Source: a virus
IMG/VR virus record: IMGVR_UViG_3300006162_000042
Location: 1-28,497 of that record
Direction: 5' to 3' (one strand)
Length of the DNA: 28,497 nt
The notes beneath the pieces are model-generated. The model was not told where the DNA came from, ran no database searches, and saw nothing but the letters and a program-made list of their open reading frames with translations. The translations under genes were made by a program, and so were the position numbers. This document shows, one piece after another, positions 13,523 through 18,981 of this stretch. The stretch's first letter is position 1. Every line of letters begins with the position of its first letter.

Positions 13523-13543
13523 CATTTCGGAGTTGAAGAATGA
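13523..13543 (+). promoter_or_regulatory. Orphan HFGVEE coding segment acting as ribosome-binding site
   Basis: The 21 bases read HFGVEE plus TGA in the frame of the 13298 gene, but lie after its stop. They contain GGAG (13529-13532) eight minus one bases from the 13540 ATG, which overlaps the TGA as ATGA. Since the segment is no longer translated as a family tail, its preservation points to a role in initiating the 13540 gene. Confidence 0.7.
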
Positions 13544-13827
13544 ATACAATGGATGAAACCAACAGAGCAATGCTCAACACAATGTTACATCGTGGTGTTG
13601 TTACTGTTATTTTTCTAAAAAAAGATGGCTCTGAACGTGTTATGAATTGTACACTTAGTAAGCAACATTTGCCAGCGTACAACCCATCTTCTTCAAATAC
13701 CGCTTGCTCTCCTAGTAAGCCACATGAACCAAATGTAGAATCATTGCGTGTGTATGATATCGATGAGGAAGATTGGCGTTCATTCCGCTATGATTCAGTT
13801 AAACAAATGTCTCTAATTTTAGGATAA
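13540..13827 (+). CDS. SH3-like beta-barrel phage protein (WYL_2/DUF2693 type)
   Basis: A 95-residue protein. GVVTVIFLKKDGSERVMNCT, a central serine/asparagine-rich insert and VYDIDEEDWRSFRYDSVKQM near the end match the small Sm-like SH3 barrel family known as DUF2693/WYL_2, which occurs in T4-like and other large phages. The family is thought to be a ligand- or nucleic-acid-binding barrel, with no proven role. It starts from the orphan GGAG segment at 13523-13543; ATG 13549 is a possible alternative. Confidence 0.85.
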   Translation: MNTMDETNRAMLNTMLHRGVVTVIFLKKDGSERVMNCTLSKQHLPAYNPSSSNTACSPSKPHEPNVESLRVYDIDEEDWRSFRYDSVKQMSLILG

Positions 13828-13830
13828 AAA

Positions 13831-13965
13831 ATGAAAAAACCTGTTGACATGATCCCAATTCTGATGTACAATCTTATTTTGATTGTCGGAACCGCCTATC
13901 TGGTCTTTTACAAGGATGTATCTGGTTGGCTATTCCTATTAACTTTGTGTTTCATGTGGTCTTGA
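13831..13965 (+). CDS. Small membrane protein
   Basis: A 44-residue protein with two hydrophobic helices (about residues 8-26 and 31-43) joined by a YKDVSG turn. AGGA at 13821-13824 lies six bases upstream. It heads a three-gene envelope cluster with 13977 and 14612. Function unknown. Confidence 0.65.
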   Translation: MKKPVDMIPILMYNLILIVGTAYLVFYKDVSGWLFLLTLCFMWS

Positions 13966-13976
13966 AAGGAATTTAT

Positions 13977-14615
13977 ATGAAAAAGTTGACAGTATTCTTG
14001 GTAGGATTGATGCTTTGCTTCAGTGTATTTGCCAAACCCGGTAGTTTTTCTTCAGGTTCTCGCGGTGGTTCTAGTTCGCATAGTCGAGGTAGTTTTTCTT
14101 CAGCACCAGCATCACGGCCATCACCATCAATTGCTCCTTCACGGACGGTAACTACTACCACAACCACACGCAGCTACTCTTCTCATGTGCGTACTGGTGG
14201 AATGTATGGTGGCTATGGTTATGGATATCATTATAACAATGGTCTATTGACAGGCATGATCATTGGTGGTATGATGCACCCATATGGAACTATGATGTAT
14301 ATGGGGCCTGGGATGTATTACAACAATGCTTTTCTTTATCCTAATGGTCAGGTGGTAAACTCACAAGGAATTGTTGTTGGTATGTATGTTAATGGAATGT
14401 TTACTCCGGTGAATAATGGCACAATGGTTGCTCAACCGGTTCCTGCTGATGCATATGAACAAAATCAAGCACAAATGCAGCCACAAGCACAGCAACAAGC
14501 ACCCACACCAGTGATTATTCAAAATAATTCAAACGATTATAAGGAAATTATTACGATGTGTGTTTTAATTTTTGCTATTTTAATTGTTCTTTTTATTTTT
14601 GTGAGTGCAGTATGA
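13977..14615 (+). CDS. Exported low-complexity protein with C-terminal membrane anchor
   Basis: A 212-residue protein. A signal peptide (MKKLTVFLVGLMLCFSVFA, cleavage after VFA) is followed by a Ser/Gly/Arg region, a Ser/Pro/Thr stretch with a run of threonines, and a Gly/Tyr/Met-rich centre (GGMYGGYGYGYHYNNG). A Gln/Ala/Pro linker and a hydrophobic helix at about 189-211 complete it. It would cross the inner membrane and place the repetitive part in the periplasm. AAAGGA at 13965-13970 is six bases upstream. Bacterial proteins of similar composition exist, so it may be host-derived. Function unknown. Confidence 0.83.
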   Translation: MKKLTVFLVGLMLCFSVFAKPGSFSSGSRGGSSSHSRGSFSSAPASRPSPSIAPSRTVTTTTTTRSYSSHVRTGGMYGGYGYGYHYNNGLLTGMIIGGMMHPYGTMMYMGPGMYYNNAFLYPNGQVVNSQGIVVGMYVNGMFTPVNNGTMVAQPVPADAYEQNQAQMQPQAQQQAPTPVIIQNNSNDYKEIITMCVLIFAILIVLFIFVSAV

Positions 14616-14908
14616 TTCTTCTATTTTCAATTTTTATATTTTTGCTTTTTATTTTGGTATTGGTAAGGAGAGATGGCGTGATTTACGACGAATTTGATGA
14701 ATATGAAGAAGTTACATCTACCAAAACTACTACAGTCCAAGAATGTGATGATGAGGATGATTTTAAAGTGATCGGAAAGATCAAACGTAATCCAGAGGGA
14801 AAACAATACTTTGTTATTGATCCTGTCGATGCTGAAAAGATTTGGGTCAATAAATCAGATGATTTGTACCGCGATGCTTCTGGTGATGTTTGGAAAATGT
14901 ACGATTAA
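14612..14908 (+). CDS. Membrane-anchored acidic protein
   Basis: A 98-residue protein with an N-terminal hydrophobic helix (residues 1-18), then VRRDG and an acidic cytoplasmic part (YDEFDEYEEV, ECDDEDDF). A small beta-rich end follows (GKIKRNPEGKQYFVIDP). The ATG overlaps the 13977 stop as ATGA, so the two are probably coupled and may form one envelope complex. The positive RR after the helix suggests the acidic part faces the cytoplasm. Confidence 0.75.
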   Translation: MILLFSIFIFLLFILVLVRRDGVIYDEFDEYEEVTSTKTTTVQECDDEDDFKVIGKIKRNPEGKQYFVIDPVDAEKIWVNKSDDLYRDASGDVWKMYD

Positions 14909-14913
14909 TGTGA

Positions 14914-14921
14914 TATAAATA
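14914..14921 (+). promoter_or_regulatory. Possible T4-type late promoter (TATAAATA)
   Basis: An exact TATAAATA, the octamer used by T4-like late transcription (gp55-dependent), begins six bases after the 14612 gene stop. It lies ahead of the homing endonuclease gene at 15032. A similar CATAAATA occurs at 15021-15028 and a GATAAATA beside the other homing endonuclease. An eight-base AT motif can arise by chance, so support is modest. Confidence 0.4.
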
Positions 14922-14922
14922 C

Positions 14923-14946
14923 GGATATGGGAGATATCCTATGTAA
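14923..14946 (+). promoter_or_regulatory. Hairpin presenting a ribosome-binding site, followed by ATG-TAA
   Basis: GGATAT (14923-14928) pairs with ATATCC (14934-14939), leaving GGGAG in the loop. ATG at 14941 is at ideal distance from GGGAG but is followed at once by TAA, a start-stop. It may be a remnant of a gene start cut by insertion of the endonuclease, or a ribosome-stalling leader. Confidence 0.4.
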
Positions 14947-14978
14947 ATAGAGAAGCCGACATTGTGGGATTGAGATAT

Positions 14979-14999
14979 TAATTACCTTTCTTGTAATTA
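14979..14999 (+). other. Short inverted repeat before the GIY-YIG gene
   Basis: TAATTAC (14979-14985) and GTAATTA (14993-14999) could form a seven-pair hairpin with a seven-base loop. It lies in the 123-base gap upstream of 15032. It may be a weak terminator of the envelope cluster. Confidence 0.35.
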
Positions 15000-15031
15000 C
15001 TCGTTTTCAGCCGTAAAACATAAATAAATGT

Positions 15032-15901
15032 ATGAAAACATTTAAACCAACTTATCTTTACGTTAAAACCCACAATGTCACAGGGTTAAAATACTTCGGC
15101 AAAACAACCTCAAATCGTAAGCGATATCGTGGTTCTGGTCATTATTGGATTCGTCATATAAACAAACACGGATATGATGTTACTACTGAAATAGTAGGAT
15201 ATTTCACGGAACAAGATAAATGTGTAAAATTCGCCACTGAATTTTCAATATCAAACAACATCGTTGAATCAAAAGAATGGGCTAATGAGAGGATAGAAAA
15301 TGGATTAGATGGCGGCGATACTACATCCAGCAAATCAAAAGAAGACAAATACATTATTGCCAACAAACGAAAAGAAACAATTTCACGAAAGTCATCAGAA
15401 GAACTCGCTGAAATAAACAGAAAAAATAGCGATGGTGTGAAACAATATATCAAAGAAAATCCAAAAATTAGACAAGCCGCCACAGAAAAAATAGTAGAAT
15501 CTAGAAGAAACAACGGCAAACCGTGGCATAGTGAAGAAACTAGAAAAAACATAGGCAAAAATAGTAAATCCGGAACAGACGAAGTTCGACAACAAATATC
15601 CAAAACACTTACTGGTAGAAAAAATCCAGAACACAGTAAAAGAATGTCCCAGAAAACTGGACTATTAAATAAAAATACAAGAGTATTTGAAGTAATCAAT
15701 CCTAATGGTGAATCATTAATGATCATAGGGTGTGAAGCATTAGCAATTTTCTGTAAAGACAACAAGTTGGCATATGAGCAGTTTACTAGACACGTAAACG
15801 CCGGAAAAATTGAGAAGATTTTGGCTAAAAGACCTAGACCGGAAATGCGAAATTGTTTGGATTATGAGATAAAAGAAATTGGTAAAAAAAAAAACACTTG
15901 A
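15032..15901 (+). CDS. GIY-YIG homing endonuclease (Seg-like)
   Basis: A 289-residue protein. The N-terminal GIY-YIG domain shows TYLYVKTHNVTGLKYFGKTT (YLY and YFG are the variant GIY and YIG elements) followed by RYRGSGHYW with the conserved arginine and a GHYW element. A charged linker contains helix-forming modules, including RQQISKTLTGRKNPEHSKRM, typical of NUMOD3 DNA-binding repeats. A C-terminal NPNGESLMIIGCEALAIFC segment resembles NUMOD1. It cuts DNA to spread its own gene. It is free-standing, with no intron recognised, and lacks a clear ribosome-binding site. Its TGA overlaps the next promoter's -35 box. Confidence 0.9.
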   Translation: MKTFKPTYLYVKTHNVTGLKYFGKTTSNRKRYRGSGHYWIRHINKHGYDVTTEIVGYFTEQDKCVKFATEFSISNNIVESKEWANERIENGLDGGDTTSSKSKEDKYIIANKRKETISRKSSEELAEINRKNSDGVKQYIKENPKIRQAATEKIVESRRNNGKPWHSEETRKNIGKNSKSGTDEVRQQISKTLTGRKNPEHSKRMSQKTGLLNKNTRVFEVINPNGESLMIIGCEALAIFCKDNKLAYEQFTRHVNAGKIEKILAKRPRPEMRNCLDYEIKEIGKKKNT

Positions 15902-15926
15902 CATTAATCTGAAATGATGTTATAAT
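15898..15926 (+). promoter_or_regulatory. Consensus sigma70 promoter of the NAD+ operon
   Basis: TTGACA at 15898-15903, a 17-base spacer, and TGT-TATAAT ending at 15926: a full consensus match and the strongest promoter in the window. The stop codon of the homing endonuclease (15899-15901) lies inside the -35 box. Confidence 0.9.
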
Positions 15927-15942
15927 AGACATAAATAAACAA

Positions 15943-15965
15943 ACACTAAAGATAGACTTTAGTGT
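15943..15965 (+). promoter_or_regulatory. 5' leader hairpin of the NAD+ operon
   Basis: ACACTAAAG (15943-15951) pairs with CTTTAGTGT (15957-15965) around a five-base loop. It begins about ten bases after the expected transcription start. It could stabilise the mRNA 5' end or be a regulator-binding palindrome. Confidence 0.6.
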
Positions 15966-15991
15966 ATCAACATTTTACTTAGGATTTAAGT

Positions 15992-17011
15992 ATGACTAAA
16001 AAATACGACACGCTTGTTTTTATTCTCCGTGGACAACCATTCCACAATGCACACTTGGAAATAGTTCATCGAGCCACCGCACTCTGTGATAATCTAATTA
16101 TCGTTGTAGGTTCAGCAAACCAACCCCGTACATACAAAAACCCTTTCACTTTCGATGATCGCCGCCAAATGATTTGGGAAGCAACTCGTGGTTTGAGTTT
16201 GAACATCCACATCGACTCCAATATTGACACGATTTATAACGATCAAGCATGGGCGGCTAGAGTTCAACATATTGTTTCGAAATACAATATCGACGGCGGC
16301 AAAGTTGGTATTATTGGTCACAAGAAAGACGAATCTTCATTTTATCTCGCAATGTTTCCGCAGTGGCATCTTGAAGAAGTTCCGTTGTTCGAACCTCTTG
16401 ACGCTACTAATATCCGCGACCTATATTTCCGACGCAACGCTAATATGAACTTTATTAAGTCTGTGGTTCCTCCTACCACGTTCCAATGGCTTACTTTGTT
16501 TAAAGAATCTTCGGAATATCAACAACTCATTAATGAACGTGAACACATTGAGGCATATAAGAAACAGTATGCATCGTTGCCATATCCACCTATCTTTGTT
16601 ACTTCCGATGCGATTGTTGTTCAGTCGGGCCATGTACTAATGATTAAGCGCCGTTCAGAGCCAGGAAAAGGCTTGATGGCTCTTCCGGGTGGATTTGTGA
16701 ATGCAAACACCGACAATAGCGTACAGGATGCGGCCATCCGTGAGCTAAAAGAAGAAACTGGTATCAAGGTACCAGTTCCGGCATTAATCGGTAATATCAG
16801 GGCAACCAAGGTATTTGATGCGATCAATCGTTCCGCTCGTGGTCGTACTATTACTCATGCGTTCCATATCCAACTTCCTGATGGCCCACTGCCAAAAGTA
16901 AAAGGTTCTGATGATGCCGAAAAGGCAGTTTGGATTCCTATTGGTGAATTGAATTCTTCGGAGATTTTCGAAGATCATTTTGAAATTATTTCTTATTTTT
17001 TGGGTATTTAA
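15992..17011 (+). CDS. nadM: Bifunctional NMN adenylyltransferase / Nudix hydrolase
   Basis: A 339-residue two-domain enzyme. The N-terminal domain carries the nucleotidyltransferase HxxH signature (HNAH, residues 18-21, in RGQPFHNAHLEI) and the ATNIRDLYF motif near 138-146; it should make NAD+ from NMN and ATP. The C-terminal Nudix domain (from about 200) has PGGFVN at 232-237 and RELKEETGI at 250-258, expected to hydrolyse ADP-ribose or a related nucleotide. The first glutamate of the canonical Nudix box (GX5E) is not at its expected place: residue 242 is asparagine after a two-residue longer loop. AGGA at 15981 is seven bases upstream. It pairs with nadV at 17531 as the NAD+ salvage route. 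Confidence 0.95.
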   Translation: MTKKYDTLVFILRGQPFHNAHLEIVHRATALCDNLIIVVGSANQPRTYKNPFTFDDRRQMIWEATRGLSLNIHIDSNIDTIYNDQAWAARVQHIVSKYNIDGGKVGIIGHKKDESSFYLAMFPQWHLEEVPLFEPLDATNIRDLYFRRNANMNFIKSVVPPTTFQWLTLFKESSEYQQLINEREHIEAYKKQYASLPYPPIFVTSDAIVVQSGHVLMIKRRSEPGKGLMALPGGFVNANTDNSVQDAAIRELKEETGIKVPVPALIGNIRATKVFDAINRSARGRTITHAFHIQLPDGPLPKVKGSDDAEKAVWIPIGELNSSEIFEDHFEIISYFLGI

Positions 17012-17476
17012 ATGATTAAAGTCGATGGAAATTTATTTGATCTGGCCGAGAATGGCGAATTTGATGTTGTCATTCATGGTTGTAATTGTTTTAATACAAT
17101 GGGTGGTGGTATTGCACGAGAAGTCCGTGAACGATATCCAGAAGCATTTGCTGCTGATGCCAAAACTATGTACGGCGATTACAATAAACTTGGAAATTAT
17201 ACCGAATGTACTGCCGGTGAAAAAACTCGCTTTACTATTCTAAACTGCTATACTCAATATAGCACGAGTCGTGGTTATGATGTATTCGAATATCTTGCAT
17301 TTGAGATGGTATTGAAGAAGATTATTCATCATTATGGCCATCTTCGTATCGGAATGCCATACATTGGTATGGGTCTTGCCGGTGGTGATCCTCAAAGAGT
17401 TCTTGCTATTATGGCTGGATTTGCTATAATGGTGGAACAAAAGGGTGGAAGTGTGACGTTAGTTCGTTTCGCTTAA
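17012..17476 (+). CDS. Macro-domain protein (ADP-ribose-1''-phosphate phosphatase-like)
   Basis: A 154-residue single macro domain. The ADP-ribose-binding loops are clear: GCNCFNTMGGGIAREV at about residues 23-38 and PYIGMGLAGGD at 116-126. Macro domains bind or hydrolyse ADP-ribose derivatives, including ADP-ribose-1''-phosphate and ADP-ribosylated proteins or nucleic acids. The ATG directly follows the nadM stop. Its position between the two NAD+ genes suggests removal or recycling of ADP-ribose species made when NAD+ is attacked. Confidence 0.93.
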   Translation: MIKVDGNLFDLAENGEFDVVIHGCNCFNTMGGGIAREVRERYPEAFAADAKTMYGDYNKLGNYTECTAGEKTRFTILNCYTQYSTSRGYDVFEYLAFEMVLKKIIHHYGHLRIGMPYIGMGLAGGDPQRVLAIMAGFAIMVEQKGGSVTLVRFA

Positions 17477-17512
17477 CAAAAAGTCCTAGCGATAGACGCA
17501 AGGCAATTTAAC

Positions 17513-17529
17513 TTTAAAGGAGCTTTAAA
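17513..17529 (+). promoter_or_regulatory. Inverted repeat over the nadV ribosome-binding site
   Basis: TTTAAAG (17513-17519) is complementary to CTTTAAA (17523-17529) with GAG between. The hairpin would include the AAAGGAG Shine-Dalgarno (17516-17522) and reach two bases from the ATG. It is AT-rich with a three-base loop, so stability is low, but it could tune nadV translation. Confidence 0.45.
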
Positions 17530-17530
17530 A

Positions 17531-18928
17531 ATGAAATTCGCAAACTCAATCTTACTTAACACAGATTCGTATAAAGTCGGAATGGACAAAATGTATCCTC
17601 CCGGTACTCAATATGTTTATTCTTATATCGAATCTCGTGGTGATCAATACGATGAAACCCTGTTTTTTGGTCTCCAGGCATTCATGAAAGAATACTTGAC
17701 CAAACCTATTACTCAGGAAGAAATTGATTACGCAGCCGAAGTCTGGGCGGCTCATGGTGAACCATTTAATCGTGAAGGATGGGAATACATCCTGAAAGAA
17801 CATAATGGTTATTTGCCAATCGAAATTCGTGCGGTGGAAGAAGGATTGGTCATTCCTTGCAAGAATGTATTGGCTACCATTCAAAACACGGATAAAATGG
17901 TTCCTTGGCTGACCACTTGGATTGAAACTTCGTTGCTTCGTGCAATTTGGTATCCTACCACAGTGGCTACTCAATCATGGAACATCAAACAAATCATTAA
18001 ACAATATTTGGAGAAATCTGGTGACCCCACTACTATCGGTTTTAAATTACACGACTTTGGCGCTCGCGGTGTTAGTAGCCTTGAAAGTGCAGGAATCGGC
18101 GGCGCGAGCCACTTGGTCAACTTCATGGGGACGGACACTATTACTGGTGTTCTGTTTGCTCGTGAGTATTACAACGCTGACATCGCTGGGTTTTCAATTC
18201 CCGCTTCTGAACATAGCGTAATTACAAGCTGGGGTCGTTCCGGCGAAGCCGATGCATATGCTAATATGATTGACCAATTTGGCAAACCCGGAACTATCTT
18301 TGCTTGTGTTTCTGATAGTTATGATATCTATGAAGCCTGTCGCATGTGGAGTACCGGCACATTGAAACATAAGGTTATCGATTCTGGTGCAACTGTTGTG
18401 ATTCGTCCAGACTCAGGTGATCCAATCGAAGTGTTGCCAAAGATGATTCAGATTCTTTCCGAAGGCTTTGGTTATACCAAGAACGACAAGGGATATAAAG
18501 TATTGAACAATGTGCGTATTATTTGGGGTGATGGCATCAATCAACTGTCTATCCAATCTATTCTGCGTACAATGGTTGATATGTTTGGTTGGAGTGCTGA
18601 CAATTTTGCATTTGGTATGGGTGGTGCATTGCTTCAAATCGTGAACCGCGATACCTATAAATTTGCTTTGAAGTGCTCTGCTATGTGCCGTCGTGTTGAT
18701 ACTGGTTTGCTTGGTAAAGAAGAATGGATCGATGTTTACAAAGATCCAATTACGGATAGTGGTAAAAAATCTAAGAAGGGTTTGGTTACCTTGATGAAGA
18801 ATTCCGATGGCAAATATTACTCTGGTGTTGCCGATTGGACTAAGAGTGAACTTGATCTGGTGTTCCAAAACGGTGTTGTAATTAAGACACTAACCTTCGA
18901 TCAGATTCGCCAAAATTCTGAAAAGTAA
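17531..18928 (+). CDS. nadV: Nicotinamide phosphoribosyltransferase
   Basis: A 465-residue enzyme making NMN from nicotinamide and PRPP, the committed salvage step; length is typical for the family. Recognisable blocks are YSYIESRGDQYDE (about 30-42), KLHDFGARGVSSLESAG (172-188), GFSIPASEHS with the catalytic histidine at 228, SDSYDIYEACRMW (261-273), and VIRPDSGDP with R292 and D294 matching substrate-binding residues of human NAMPT. Later blocks are IWGDGINQLSIQ and FGMGGALLQ. AAAGGAG at 17516-17522 is eight bases upstream. With the 15992 enzyme it gives a complete nicotinamide-to-NAD+ path. Confidence 0.97.
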   Translation: MKFANSILLNTDSYKVGMDKMYPPGTQYVYSYIESRGDQYDETLFFGLQAFMKEYLTKPITQEEIDYAAEVWAAHGEPFNREGWEYILKEHNGYLPIEIRAVEEGLVIPCKNVLATIQNTDKMVPWLTTWIETSLLRAIWYPTTVATQSWNIKQIIKQYLEKSGDPTTIGFKLHDFGARGVSSLESAGIGGASHLVNFMGTDTITGVLFAREYYNADIAGFSIPASEHSVITSWGRSGEADAYANMIDQFGKPGTIFACVSDSYDIYEACRMWSTGTLKHKVIDSGATVVIRPDSGDPIEVLPKMIQILSEGFGYTKNDKGYKVLNNVRIIWGDGINQLSIQSILRTMVDMFGWSADNFAFGMGGALLQIVNRDTYKFALKCSAMCRRVDTGLLGKEEWIDVYKDPITDSGKKSKKGLVTLMKNSDGKYYSGVADWTKSELDLVFQNGVVIKTLTFDQIRQNSEK

Positions 18929-18929
18929 C

Positions 18930-18958
18930 TTGACAGGCCCTTCGGGGTCTGTTATACT
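18930..18958 (+). promoter_or_regulatory. Sigma70-type promoter with a UUCG hairpin as spacer
   Basis: TTGACA at 18930-18935 and TGT-TATACT ending at 18958, with a 17-base spacer almost wholly made of the hairpin at 18933-18952. It begins one base after the nadV stop and serves the RNA ligase gene at 18982. Confidence 0.78.
18933..18952 (+). terminator. C(UUCG)G stem-loop after nadV
   Basis: ACAGGCCC (18933-18940) pairs with GGGTCTGT (18945-18952), eight pairs including one G-U, closed by the extra-stable C(UUCG)G tetraloop. Terminators with this loop are common in T4-like phages. The following TATACTTT is only partly T-rich. Confidence 0.7.
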
Positions 18959-18981
18959 TTGGGCTTGATTGGAGATATATT

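Larger units (their letters stand above)
10725..13543 (+). repeat. Array of diverged tandem paralogues (FAELIV-HFGVE family)
   Basis: Nine family genes (10725, 10955, 11176, 11418, 11642, 12160, 12471, 12719, 13298), interrupted by unrelated genes at 11906, 12943 and 13147. Three DNA blocks recur: the start (ATGAACGAACGAATT), the core (TTCGCCGAGTTGATTGT) and the end (CATTTTGGAGTTGAA). The sequence between blocks differs freely in length and content. Seven more copies lie outside: 5041, 7509, 19974, 20386, 21175, 25622 and 25960. Confidence 0.88.

Noticed and set aside
10725-13543. CRISPR array or classical tandem repeat
   Set aside because: The repeated blocks are coding, unequally spaced and diverged, and coincide with starts, cores and ends of genes.
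15154-15765. A 203-codon open frame on the - strand inside the GIY-YIG gene
   Set aside because: It is fully antisense to a convincing gene, has serine/phenylalanine-rich composition typical of complementary frames, and lacks a recognised domain.
14909-15901. Group I intron around the GIY-YIG gene
   Set aside because: No split coding sequence flanks it and no intron core elements could be recognised; the neighbours look complete, so it is treated as free-standing.
16224-16246. TTGACA followed by TTTATAAC inside the nadM gene, as a promoter
   Set aside because: The spacing is far too short and the bases are part of a conserved enzyme domain.
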